A stretch of DNA of 39,431 nucleotides. Origin: an uncultured Saprospiraceae bacterium (lineage in GTDB: Bacteria; Bacteroidota; Bacteroidia; Chitinophagales; Saprospiraceae). Positions within the stretch are counted from its first letter, which is position 1; each line of letters begins with the position of its first letter. The DNA is taken from contig CAJQRD010000093.1 of the NCBI GenBank assembly GCA_905480605.1, positions 1 through 39,431 of the forward strand, written 5' to 3'. Under the pieces are notes generated by a model. That model was not told the DNA's origin and ran no database searches. It saw only the letters and a list, made by a program, of their open reading frames with translations. The translations under genes and the position numbers were made by a program. Below are positions 26,234 to 35,039 of this stretch, piece by piece.

Positions 26234-26251
26234 TTCCGATAGTTATCGGAA
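26234..26251. repeat. palindrome TTCCGATAGTTATCGGAA
   Basis: Eight-base arms around GT form a perfect palindrome inside the relic region between the kinase pseudogene and the tRNA. Very similar CCGATAnnTATCGG palindromes are dispersed in Bacteroidota genomes in my experience. It also shares the TATCGG/CCGATA half-sites with the satD operators, but the two-base spacing differs from the eight bases there. Nothing else in 26023-26360 could be supported as a gene. Confidence 0.4.
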
Positions 26252-26361
26252 CTCGATAGAATGTACTAAATGTAATTTCTAAATAAGTGAACTGCAACAT
26301 CAATTGCAGAGCGATGGCATCCTTACTCCACTATCACGTAATTCATCTAAAACTTGTGTAT

Positions 26362-26397
26362 AAAAAAAGCCTTGTAAATCAATGACTTACAAGGCTT
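26362..26397 (-). terminator. intrinsic terminator of the initiator tRNA gene
   Basis: AAGCCTTGTAA (26367-26377) and TTACAAGGCTT (26387-26397) make an 11-bp perfect stem with a nine-base loop. On the minus strand seven T follow, giving a textbook terminator five bases past the tRNA 3' end. Confidence 0.85.
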
Positions 26398-26401
26398 ATA
26401 G

Positions 26402-26474
<73 letters not shown>

Positions 26475-26529
26475 ATATATTTTAATTTGGTAATTATCTA
26501 GTTGTGACCGCCTTCTTTCAAACGTGTGG

Positions 26530-26561
26530 CAAATATATGTTTTATTTCTACTATAAGTCAA
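26530..26561 (-). promoter_or_regulatory. promoter of the initiator tRNA gene
   Basis: The minus strand has TTG (26559-26561), 21 bases, and TATATTTG (26530-26537), both consensus elements. The tRNA 5' end is 56 bases further on. The remaining 26562-26710 region up to the next terminator shows nothing identifiable. Confidence 0.65.
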
Positions 26562-26710
26562 GTATAGATAAAAGAAATATCAATAAAATCACGCACAATT
26601 TTAACCAACAGTTCTATCTTCCTGATATTCAATAATATAGAATGCTATTCTTATAAACAATCGAAGAAACATTATAGTTTCATAGAAGAAACAGACTCCC
26701 TAAACAATAC

Positions 26711-26742
26711 AAAAAGGGCAGGAAAACCAACATCCTACCCTT
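26711..26742 (-). terminator. intrinsic terminator of the small-gene pair
   Basis: AAGGGCAGGA (26714-26723) and TCCTACCCTT (26733-26742) pair in a minus-strand transcript with one G:U pair, and five T follow. It lies 32 bases past the stop at 26775, which supports transcription of the two small genes upstream. Confidence 0.7.
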
Positions 26743-26774
26743 AAGCGAAACATAATAACCTCGGGTAAAGGCTA

Positions 26775-27053
26775 TCAAATTATTTCTAATTTATAACGTA
26801 ATTGTGTTTGTGCAATTTCTGACAATAATACAAAGCAGCATTTGTATTGCTTTATAATTTCCTTGGTCAATTTGTACAGGCGTTGTAGTTCATTTATACT
26901 ATTCGTTCCATCAACCAATATTGATAACTTGATGATAGAAGTCTTTCTCAACGGTGTAAGTATTGTAGCATCAGTCGTTACTATTTGTTCAACGACTACC
27001 CTATCTGAGTATATTTTATATTTAAATGATTTTACTATTTTTGGTTTCATCAT
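26775..27053 (-). CDS. small hypothetical protein, 92 aa
   Basis: Basic soluble protein with no signal peptide: MMKPKIVKSFKYKIYSDRVVVEQIV at the N-terminus, then ATILTPLRKTSIIKLSILVDG and a helical C-terminal half (SINELQRLYKLTKEIIKQYKCCFVLLSEIA). I do not recognise a family. Two ATG codons in a row (27053 and 27050) can serve as start. It starts 2 bases after the stop of the 55-aa gene and ends at a good terminator, so the pair is probably an expressed operon. Small paired genes next to a tRNA can be toxin-antitoxin, phage-derived or accessory genes, but no residue pattern points to one of these. Confidence 0.55.
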   Translation of the reverse strand: MMKPKIVKSFKYKIYSDRVVVEQIVTTDATILTPLRKTSIIKLSILVDGTNSINELQRLYKLTKEIIKQYKCCFVLLSEIAQTQLRYKLEII

Positions 27054-27055
27054 AT

Positions 27056-27223
27056 TTATGCTCTTATCGCTGTTGGTAAGTCAATTGAATAACCCATATA
27101 TATATCAGATCGCAACTCTTCCCATTCTCTTAAATTAGATAAGTTTTTAGTCAATCCTGTCTCATCAAAACTTAAGCCTTCTCTGATAGCTTGTATGGCA
27201 ATATACATTTCACTCCTATTCAT
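27056..27223 (-). CDS. small hypothetical protein, 55 aa
   Basis: Short frame from ATG 27223 to TAA 27056-27058, read as MNRSEMYIAIQAIREGLSFD, then ETGLTKNLSNLREWEELRSD and IYMGYSIDLPTAIRA. It is predicted mostly helical, amphipathic and near neutral, with no export signal. The composition is protein-like, and the tight 2-base junction with the 92-aa gene supports translation. I cannot assign a family. No consensus promoter was found in 27224-27360, which is AT-rich and borders the heptamer array. Confidence 0.5.
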   Translation of the reverse strand: MNRSEMYIAIQAIREGLSFDETGLTKNLSNLREWEELRSDIYMGYSIDLPTAIRA

Positions 27224-27360
27224 AATGTTATTTTTTAATCGGTTAAGAATTAAGTAACATTATCATTCTCTGTCGGTATTTATGATACAAATAAAGCATT
27301 CATAGTGCAGTGTAGATGCACGATGATATACTTTGTACTGGTATAATTAATAAAAATTAA

Positions 27361-27555
27361 GAATTATGAATTATGGATTAGGAATTAAGAATTATGGATT
27401 ATGAATTATGAATTATGAATTATGGATTATGAATTATGGATTATGAATTATGGATTATGAATTATGAATTATGGATTATGGATTATGGATTATGAATTAT
27501 GAATTATGGATTATGAATTAGGATTATGAATTATGAATTATGGATTATGGATTTT
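27361..27555. repeat. heptanucleotide tandem array GRATTAT, about 28 units
   Basis: About 28 consecutive 7-base units, each GAATTAT or GGATTAT, with the second base switching between A and G in no simple order; a few units at the left end and one near 27521 are imperfect (one base short or one substitution). The array has no coding content on either strand and lies between the small gene pair and the operon ending at 27882. Slippage-prone arrays of this kind change length readily. Confidence 0.9.
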
Positions 27556-27775
27556 AGGTATGAATGAATGTTCTTACAGAATGAAGTAAAACAATGCATC
27601 AAATGAAACACTATGAAATCAGAGATGTCTTACCAGTATTATGAATTTTAAGATTTATAACCTTTTTGCCGCTAAGAAATACATAAAGCCTTGAATGCCC
27701 AGACAAAACCTATGGCGACGTACAGCGAGGCAAAGAAATGAAAAAAGAAAAATATAATCGAAATACATTAAACAT
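27556..27775. other. non-coding stretch without recognisable features
   Basis: No frame of useful length and no RNA gene is seen between the heptamer array and the terminator at 27776. The segment around 27660-27730 (CCTTTTTGCCGCTAAGAAAT, then GCCCAGACAAAACCTATGGC) is richer in G and C than its surroundings and could be a remnant of an inserted element. Confidence 0.4.
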
Positions 27776-27809
27776 AAAAAAAGACCAGATGAAATAATCA
27801 TCTAGTCTT
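27776..27809 (-). terminator. intrinsic terminator of the sigma-factor operon
   Basis: In a minus-strand transcript AAGACTAGATGA and TCATCTGGTCTT pair over 12 positions (one G:U), around a five-base loop (27793-27797), followed by T residues (27776-27782 region). It lies about 70 bases past the stop of the giant gene. Confidence 0.75.
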
Positions 27810-27881
27810 AATAAACTGTATGGCTAGGATCTAATCGAATATCTAAATATTTCTAAATAGAATATTGATTAGAATATATAA

Positions 27882-30800
27882 CTATTGTTTTATTATACGT
27901 CCAGAGGTAAACTTATCCCCTACTGTAATTTTATATACATACATACCCGAAATCAAATGGGCAATACTAACTTGCTTTTGACTTATTGTATTTAATATTC
28001 TTTGACCTGTTACATCAAACAATTCAAAATGAATATCTTGACCCACAAATGTATTGTTGTCGTCAATTATCAAATAATCAACCGCAGGGTTAGGATAAAC
28101 ATCAATAGCCAAAGTGTTGTCTAAGTTTTCATTGTCAAGAATAATTTCACCTTCGATCAATCCATCGATTTTAATCAAATTGTATTCAGAATCTAAAATG
28201 AACGATTCGTCAATATCTGACACACCAAATACTTCTTTAAGAGTACCATTTTTTGTAGCCAGAATTTCAATTGTCAACAATGGTGTTTGACTATCTATTG
28301 TTTCAACACTCAAATCAGAATTTTCAGTGATCATCGCCAATCGATTATCATTTATAATATTGAAACTGATAGAACCAAATACTTGATCAGAATTTACACT
28401 TGTTATTTCTACCTTATCATTATTAAATGTCAGATTCAATTCAGTACCCAAGGCTTGCATATCACTTCCAATATACATAGGAACCAAATACAATTCACCA
28501 GCATTTAATAACCTGTCTTCAAATATCAAATTCTCTGTTAAGTAAACTGGATTATCCAAACCAATATCTGCAGAATCATCTACATCACCTGGCTTGATAG
28601 CTATGTAATGTCCTTTAGGTTCTAACCCTGATTCAATATCAGAAGTAACATCATTAAACTTCCAATCAATATCAGAATTTGAGTCAATACCCAAAAGTAA
28701 TTTTCTAATCTGAATCATGTCGATGGCATTTATAGCTCCATCATTACTGTAATCCGCCGCAATTTTTTGATTGTCTGATAACTCCATTTCGCCTAAGAAG
28801 GCCGCCTGGATCATCATCATATCTTTAATGTTTAATCCATTTCTCATGATGTCACTTCTGCTTGGATTGGCTTCCTCTTCAGTATAAGCAAAACCTTCCT
28901 GATTGGTCATATCTGACGCATTCAAAATCACATCAGACAATGGTCTTTTGTTAAGTGTGCTTACCGTAACCAATTTACCAAATTGAGTTAAATCAACATC
29001 AATACATTGTATATATTTCCATACCTGACCTGGGAAATCAACTCTGGTAACTGACCAAATTCTCTTAATATTCAAATTGGTTTGACTTAAGCCACCTATA
29101 CTATCCGCGTATGTCATCTGGTACAACTCAGGAACATTATAAAATATTGGCTTAGCATCTTCAGGATCAACGCCTGATGAAGTTACCAACTCTGAAGGCG
29201 TAATTCTATGATCAGCAATGTTAAGGTCATCAGGCCACTCTACATCATCTTCTAAAGTATGTCCAGAAGCACAATCTCCAGGAGGTGCAGAATTTGGAAG
29301 TGTATCACATATTCCCAAACCACTTAGATAGTTCTGAATAACTTGAGCAAAAGTAAAAACAGAACCTGTGTTCCAATCCAATACAGTCCATTCTCTTACA
29401 ACTTTGATCTGATCCTCACCTCCACTACCAGTAATCTGAAAAACAGTATCTTCATAAGTATAGGCAATTGAACCTTCACATTCTGGTGTAACATCAAATG
29501 TTGGATAAACATCTGCATATTCAATTCCTGCAAAGGTTAGAAGATTCGCTGGACTTAGTAAATTAAAAGAATTTGCCGAATTTGCATTTGGCTCATTTAC
29601 ATTAATTTGAGCTAATGGCCAGGTAATTTGAGATTCCTCAATACTACAGTTTGAATTTAATATTGAGAATGAACCGGAGACTAAATTAACAGCTTCTCCT
29701 CCAGGTGAACCAGGTTTAGTAACCTCAACGACTACTGGCGTATTTACCACTGAAACATTTGTCACATCACCAGGAGATCCAACAGCTTCAAAGCAAACTT
29801 CAAACAATCTAGATCCATCAGTCAGAGTTAACGGACTAGTACCTGTAACATCAAACCAAAGAAATGAAAGACTGCCTGAAGAACTATTTCCTGTATTAAA
29901 TAGTGATTCGCTCAATCCAGGTACATTAAAGCCATTTAAGTTTACAAATTCTGCTACTGTGGGATCCCAGTCAATTGAACCTTGAAATGTTTCAATATTA
30001 GAAAAGTTACCAACAGTCAAAGGCATGCAAATTTGGCCTCCAATATTTGTCGCAACATTTCCAAATTGTAAAGTTATATCATCACTTCCGCCTGTACCAC
30101 CATTATTGATCAAAGTTATACTGATTTGGCAATAATCCACATTATCGTTTTCATCCCAAACATACATACGTTCAGTTACCGTAGCACTTTGTTGATTGTT
30201 GATATCAGCAGCCGTATATATTTTACGTGATGACCTTCCTGCAAAATTTGGATCACTAGATGGATTTACATCTGTAAACGTAAATCTTAATTTATTGCCT
30301 GGTGTACAATTGTCAAAAGAACCTATGTCAAAATCTTGAGCCCATAATTCTACTTCCCCGTTTTGCATTACTGCCGTAGATAGATTAATACAATAAGGTG
30401 TAGGTGCTTTTGAATCTCCTGTGCAATTGTTATCACTTATTGTAATACTTCCATCATTTGTAACAAAGGGTAGATTAACAAAATTAGATGTTACTTCCAT
30501 CTCAGTTGGACTATCACTAAAAGATACTGCAGTTGATTGTCCAGTGTTTCCAACTAGATCAAAGCAAACACTAAATAAGGCCGAATCATCTGTTAAAGAT
30601 GCTGGTGTTGTCCCTGTCTGATCAATCCACAAGTAACTCAATTTACCATTGTCTGTATCAAACAAACCAAATGATGAATTATTCAATCCTGCTAAACCAA
30701 ATGAAGTAACATTTGAAAACGAAGCAATATTTTCATCCCAAGATAAACTCCCTTGAAGCGACTCAATCTCATTAAAATTAGAAACTCGAATAGGCAGACA

Positions 30801-32840
30801 AACTTGGTCACCTTGCTTTCCTGATATCTCCGCAGCAGAGAAGTTCACTTCACTTCCTCCTCCTATAATATTGGCTACAATGGTATAATTCCAAATACCA
30901 CCAGTATTAGAATCCGCTGGATCAAAATTGCACCAGTCAATGACAGTTAAATATTTAATGATTTTAGTGTCTCCATTTGCTAAAATAAAAGTATCAATAT
31001 CTGCAGAATAACCTAATAAAGAACATGCTGATCCAATAAAAAGTGGTTCTTCACATAATGCACTTCCACAAGTAGTTGTTAAACTACACCCCGTCAAAAC
31101 ACCATTGTTATCATAATCAAGAACTATATCATCTGCATCAATAGCACTACATCCATTTGAACAAGACAAACCCGAATCGTTATCACCGTTATCAACAACA
31201 GAATTCAAAGAATAAGGCCAGTCAATCATTGTTAGACCATCAAAAAGATCACCATTTTGTTGTATTCCAATCAATTGAACACACGTAGAGTCAGCAGTTC
31301 CCCAAGAAGACCAAGTTCTAACAACAGTACCTGATGGACAACCAAAATAACTTTCATTTATTGTTTCAGAACCTATCACATGCGTATCATCTAAGTCTCC
31401 ATCGTTGTTGGCATCATAACCAGCAACATCTGAATAAGGCAAAGCACATCCATCTTCTAGATAGGCTTGCCCAAGTATATTTTCTATAGTTTCTTGACTG
31501 GTTATATCAACTGTACAATCAACAACAACATCTTCCGGGCAAGTAACTGTTGAACCAGAATTTAACTTAAGTTCAATTGTAACGGTAGTCCATGTTTGAT
31601 TAAAATTACCATAAGCATCTGTTACTGTCAAAGTAACATCTTGTATGCCAATATCAGAACAATTAAATTCCCAAAAAGCAGGAGAGAAAGTAACAGCAGT
31701 ACAATTATCAAATGAGCCATTATCTACTGATTCAGCAAACAACTTCGCTTCAATTGGACCACCTGAAGGAGGTTGAGTTAATTCAACAACAATATTCTGT
31801 TTAGCAACTGCAACGGGAGGTGTTTTGTCTTCAACATTGACAACACCAAAACATGAAATACCCGTTTCATTATTCGTAACAGTGACTGATATAGGAGTAC
31901 CTATATCGTCGCATGAAATTTCAGAAGGAGAAATGCTCATAACACTAAAATCATATGGCCCTCCTTCCAATATCATATCAGGAGTTAAATCAGAACTTCC
32001 TCCCCATGGAGTAACAGAAACATTGACCAAAGAGTTACATGTCATTGTTTCAGAAAATCCATCACAATGAGCTCCCTGCACGTTTAAATTCCCCCAACAT
32101 GAACCACCTGTTGTACCATTTATTACTGTAACTAATACAGGTCCAAAATCATCGCAAGATACGCTAGATGGAGATACTGTCATGACAGAATAATCATAAG
32201 GTCCACCCTCCAGAATCATATCAGGAGTCACAAAATTATCCTCTTCGTTAGGATTTAGAGAAAAGAATATTTCATCATTACATACCATGGTATTTGCAAA
32301 ATTAGTACAATCTGTACCTGCTATTTCAATTGGCAATTCTAAATTAGAAACACCAATATCAATAAAGTCAGAATTGATTGCCTCTGTAACACCAAAAGCT
32401 ATATCGCCCATTTTGATACGTGTTGTATCACATGGTTGCCCAATCACTGAGAATTTCATTGTAAACAAAAATGAATTATCAGGCAATGAAGAGCCCAAAG
32501 TTGTTGGATCAGTCCATGCAAAATTAATTCGTCCCAATTCCATACTAGTCGTTTGGTTTGGCAAACTAAATGATGATTGATTGAGTCCTGAAAGTTCAGT
32601 TGTAATATGCGGCAAGCTATCAATTTGCAATACAGCTGAATTCCAAATCAACGTAAATTGTGCCGCAACTATATTTTCGAAATCAGACACTCTCACATCA
32701 ACTTCGAAATTGGTTTGCCCGGGTGCAGCCAAAGATTGACTAGGTGTATATTGAAATTGAATTTGAGCTGTTACTCCTGAGAAAATTCCAAGGCAGAGTA
32801 ACAGTAAAAAGGTTTTGACTAAAGTGAAATTATTTTTCAT
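27882..32840 (-). CDS. giant secreted protein with cohesin-like and dockerin modules and T9SS sorting domain
   Basis: Exported 1652-residue protein. A signal peptide (about 1-25, LLLLCLGIFSGVTAQ) is followed by a cohesin-like module (27-165), a tandem pair around two copies of TPDMILEGGPYD (near 205 and 284), a HYR-like region with TPPVAVAKQNIVVEL and DNGSFDNCT (near 345-420), and two more cohesin-like modules (about 662-801 and 918-1061; both have LSFLWFD/LSYLWID-like strands). A type I dockerin-like region (about 1330-1382) has NIKDMMMIQAAFLG and AADYSNDGAINAIDMIQIRKLLLG, two EF-like Ca-binding repeats. A fourth cohesin-like segment (about 1424-1560) and a T9SS type A sorting domain (VYPNPAVDYLIID, about 1577 to the end) close it. 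It should be displayed on the surface or released. Last gene of the operon, 58 bases after the anti-sigma-like gene. No enzyme domain was seen. Confidence 0.9.
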   Translation of the reverse strand: MKNNFTLVKTFLLLLCLGIFSGVTAQIQFQYTPSQSLAAPGQTNFEVDVRVSDFENIVAAQFTLIWNSAVLQIDSLPHITTELSGLNQSSFSLPNQTTSMELGRINFAWTDPTTLGSSLPDNSFLFTMKFSVIGQPCDTTRIKMGDIAFGVTEAINSDFIDIGVSNLELPIEIAGTDCTNFANTMVCNDEIFFSLNPNEEDNFVTPDMILEGGPYDYSVMTVSPSSVSCDDFGPVLVTVINGTTGGSCWGNLNVQGAHCDGFSETMTCNSLVNVSVTPWGGSSDLTPDMILEGGPYDFSVMSISPSEISCDDIGTPISVTVTNNETGISCFGVVNVEDKTPPVAVAKQNIVVELTQPPSGGPIEAKLFAESVDNGSFDNCTAVTFSPAFWEFNCSDIGIQDVTLTVTDAYGNFNQTWTTVTIELKLNSGSTVTCPEDVVVDCTVDITSQETIENILGQAYLEDGCALPYSDVAGYDANNDGDLDDTHVIGSETINESYFGCPSGTVVRTWSSWGTADSTCVQLIGIQQNGDLFDGLTMIDWPYSLNSVVDNGDNDSGLSCSNGCSAIDADDIVLDYDNNGVLTGCSLTTTCGSALCEEPLFIGSACSLLGYSADIDTFILANGDTKIIKYLTVIDWCNFDPADSNTGGIWNYTIVANIIGGGSEVNFSAAEISGKQGDQVCLPIRVSNFNEIESLQGSLSWDENIASFSNVTSFGLAGLNNSSFGLFDTDNGKLSYLWIDQTGTTPASLTDDSALFSVCFDLVGNTGQSTAVSFSDSPTEMEVTSNFVNLPFVTNDGSITISDNNCTGDSKAPTPYCINLSTAVMQNGEVELWAQDFDIGSFDNCTPGNKLRFTFTDVNPSSDPNFAGRSSRKIYTAADINNQQSATVTERMYVWDENDNVDYCQISITLINNGGTGGSDDITLQFGNVATNIGGQICMPLTVGNFSNIETFQGSIDWDPTVAEFVNLNGFNVPGLSESLFNTGNSSSGSLSFLWFDVTGTSPLTLTDGSRLFEVCFEAVGSPGDVTNVSVVNTPVVVEVTKPGSPGGEAVNLVSGSFSILNSNCSIEESQITWPLAQINVNEPNANSANSFNLLSPANLLTFAGIEYADVYPTFDVTPECEGSIAYTYEDTVFQITGSGGEDQIKVVREWTVLDWNTGSVFTFAQVIQNYLSGLGICDTLPNSAPPGDCASGHTLEDDVEWPDDLNIADHRITPSELVTSSGVDPEDAKPIFYNVPELYQMTYADSIGGLSQTNLNIKRIWSVTRVDFPGQVWKYIQCIDVDLTQFGKLVTVSTLNKRPLSDVILNASDMTNQEGFAYTEEEANPSRSDIMRNGLNIKDMMMIQAAFLGEMELSDNQKIAADYSNDGAINAIDMIQIRKLLLGIDSNSDIDWKFNDVTSDIESGLEPKGHYIAIKPGDVDDSADIGLDNPVYLTENLIFEDRLLNAGELYLVPMYIGSDMQALGTELNLTFNNDKVEITSVNSDQVFGSISFNIINDNRLAMITENSDLSVETIDSQTPLLTIEILATKNGTLKEVFGVSDIDESFILDSEYNLIKIDGLIEGEIILDNENLDNTLAIDVYPNPAVDYLIIDDNNTFVGQDIHFELFDVTGQRILNTISQKQVSIAHLISGMYVYKITVGDKFTSGRIIKQ

Positions 32841-32898
32841 AATTATTAGATTAAATTTAAGGCTATAACTTTATGTGTTTTATTTTTTTAATAACTTG

Positions 32899-34416
32899 TT
32901 ATGGTCTGTAACTAACGGTAAGGTTTAAACCCAAATGATTATCGTTTGTATTGTAAAAACTAGTTTCTTGTAAAATTGAATTTATTCTATATTGTATAAA
33001 TGGTGACACACCAATTCCAATAGCTTTATACCTCCACTCTACACTCATTCCTATTCTTCCTGACAAACCAGAATTTGATTTATAGCTACTATCTTCATTA
33101 GAATTAAATTTGACAATTCCTGAACTTAACTCATCAAAATAATATCCAGAATGATCACTTAGTAAATTGTAGTGAAAGCTTGTTTGTAAGCTTAAACCTA
33201 AAGCCCCAAAACGTAAAACTTCTTTTCCAACACCAAGTCCTACATCTATATACTTATGCCTTCTATTCCAATTTACATTGTTAAATGTAGTAGTCGTTTG
33301 CTGGAGTTCGACTCCTTGACTTTGTACAATTCCATTAGCATCAATATGTTGCCCAGTACCTGCAACCGTTTCCACAACCGTTACCACATCTGAGTTTTTA
33401 AATACACTATTTTGTGCATAGTATGAAATACCTCCAAATAGCTTCCATCCTTTATTATTTTCCAAACCAAATTCTAAACTATTAGAGAATCCATACAAAC
33501 CTGATTCTTTACTAAATTCATTTGTTTTAAAGTCTGAATTCGTACTTCTTATACGGGGACTAGATATACTCCTGTTAACACCAGCATTAATAGAAAAAAC
33601 AGGCAACCAACCATTATCTTTACGTTCAGTGACATCCACAAAAGTAAAACTCCCAGGTAGTGCATAAGAGTTCAAGCGATCATTTAATGAAAGACTTGAT
33701 AGATTGATACATTTCAGAAATGGGATTGAATTACTTTGCAGTTCATATGCATTATAATTATCTAATGAATCCAGATGCTTATTTGCATTTTTTTCTGTAT
33801 CAGAAATGCTGTTCAATAACAATTTACTGTATTCTGCATTCTGGATTAAAGCACCAAAACTATAATCACCATTAGTTTGTACATTCAAGTTATTTTGAGT
33901 TATATTAACTGTGTTACTTATATTTAATCCAGAATTACTGATACTATTTCTATTGTTGCTTAGTTTAAATTGACTTGCGTTATAAATACTGTTATTTGAT
34001 AATTCATCTTTATTGGTAAAAGAACTTTCCGCTTCATAACTTTCAGTCTCCAAACTATTAGAATCGGATGCCTCTTTTGTAGTTATATTAGTATTACGCG
34101 TTTCATGAGAGTTAGACAAGTTTAAACTATCAGTTGCTTTTATAGAACTTAATATATTTTCACTTTGACTATTGTGACTAAGTGATATTTTTCTGTCCTC
34201 AGAATTAATATAATCTGACATTGCCAAATAAACAATACCACCACCAATCATAACAGCCAAAGCCAATCCTAGCAAATAGAATAAAAACGGTCTGTCCTTC
34301 TCCTTACTATTAAGGTGAGGGGAAACTTTATCCCAGAGTTGCTCAGTATTGATTTCAAACTCAAGGTTTTCAAGTACTGATTTAAATTCTTTTTCTTTAT
34401 CATTTAATGATCCCAT
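32899..34416 (-). CDS. anti-sigma-like protein with inner-membrane helix and C-terminal beta-barrel
   Basis: 505 residues in four parts. Residues 1-42 form an acidic cytoplasmic segment (EFKSVLENLEFEINTEQLWD, then KVSPHLNSKE) like the sigma-binding end of small anti-sigma factors. Residues 44-65 (FLFYLLGLALAVMIGGGIVYLA) are one membrane helix. Residues 66-267 are a Ser/Asn-rich, low-complexity linker. From about 268 to the end (VFSINAGVNRSIS, SLEFGLENNKGWKLFGGISYY, YIDVGLGVGKEVLRFGALGL, GIGVSPFIQYRI, LGLNLTVSYRP) the strands alternate as in an outer-membrane beta-barrel. There is no signal peptide. The gene sits 18 bases after an ECF sigma gene. The layout agrees with dual membrane-spanning anti-sigma factors known from Bacteroidota, so it probably holds the sigma factor inactive until a signal reaches the barrel. 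The topology is a prediction. Confidence 0.75.
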   Translation of the reverse strand: MGSLNDKEKEFKSVLENLEFEINTEQLWDKVSPHLNSKEKDRPFLFYLLGLALAVMIGGGIVYLAMSDYINSEDRKISLSHNSQSENILSSIKATDSLNLSNSHETRNTNITTKEASDSNSLETESYEAESSFTNKDELSNNSIYNASQFKLSNNRNSISNSGLNISNTVNITQNNLNVQTNGDYSFGALIQNAEYSKLLLNSISDTEKNANKHLDSLDNYNAYELQSNSIPFLKCINLSSLSLNDRLNSYALPGSFTFVDVTERKDNGWLPVFSINAGVNRSISSPRIRSTNSDFKTNEFSKESGLYGFSNSLEFGLENNKGWKLFGGISYYAQNSVFKNSDVVTVVETVAGTGQHIDANGIVQSQGVELQQTTTTFNNVNWNRRHKYIDVGLGVGKEVLRFGALGLSLQTSFHYNLLSDHSGYYFDELSSGIVKFNSNEDSSYKSNSGLSGRIGMSVEWRYKAIGIGVSPFIQYRINSILQETSFYNTNDNHLGLNLTVSYRP

Positions 34417-34434
34417 AACTTCAATTTAAGGATT

Positions 34435-35022
34435 TTAACTTCTAATTATTTTAAGACTTGGTTCACTAGGTTTTGCTGATTTATTTAAGAATGAAATTTT
34501 CATACTTTCATTTGCAAATGCCTCAGTGATCATCTTTCTTGCTCTAGAAACCAGGGAGCGTGAACTGCTTTCCGTAATTCCTAAGTATACTCCAACTTCT
34601 TTATGTGAATAACCTTCAATCAAAAACATATTTATGGCAACTCTGTATTGATAAGGAAGTGTTTCTAAAAAACGCATCACATCATTTTGTTCCAATTTCA
34701 ACGAAATATTTTCATTGTTTGAAGGTTCAACTATTTTTTCAATTTCTGATGACAAGTGTCTTTTCTCTTGTCTCAATATATCAAGGCATTTCTTTGCTGT
34801 CACCGATCCCATCCAACTCTTAAACTTCCCTTGCTCTTTGTACAAATGAATTTTATTAATAATTTGAATCAAGGACTCTTGCAAACAATCTTGAGCCAAG
34901 GTGCTATCTGCTGCATACCTTCTACATATAGCAAAAAGATAGGTAGAATAGGTTTCAACCAAGGCTTTGTAAGCCAGTTGATTACCCGATAGACAACCTT
35001 TTATAATATCTTTTTCGCTCAA
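34435..35022 (-). CDS. ECF-type RNA polymerase sigma factor
   Basis: Alternative sigma factor of 195 residues. Region 2 spans about 10-80 (AYKALVETYSTYLFAICRRY, DSTLAQDCLQESLIQIINKI, FKSWMGSVTAKKCLDILRQ) and region 4 about 115-170 (LETLPYQYRVAINMFLIEGYSHKEVGVYLGITESSSRSLVSRARKMI), where the SHKEVGVYLGITESSSRSLVSRARK helix-turn-helix contacts the -35 element. It has no sigma 1 or 3 region, so it belongs to the ECF group. It lies between a lipoprotein gene (17-base gap) and the anti-sigma-like gene (18-base gap). Its likely targets include its own operon, but no ECF-type promoter could be read without related sequences. No SnoaL-like or other C-terminal extension is present beyond a short basic tail. 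Confidence 0.93.
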   Translation of the reverse strand: MSEKDIIKGCLSGNQLAYKALVETYSTYLFAICRRYAADSTLAQDCLQESLIQIINKIHLYKEQGKFKSWMGSVTAKKCLDILRQEKRHLSSEIEKIVEPSNNENISLKLEQNDVMRFLETLPYQYRVAINMFLIEGYSHKEVGVYLGITESSSRSLVSRARKMITEAFANESMKISFLNKSAKPSEPSLKIIRS

Positions 35023-35039
35023 TTTATAATTGCTTATTC

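Noticed and set aside
27361-27555. CRISPR-like array.
   Set aside because: The unit is 7 bases with no spacers, and there are no cas genes in the window.
31825-32580. Plus-strand frames inside the giant gene.
   Set aside because: They are opposite-strand shadows of a long, well-supported coding frame with clear domains.
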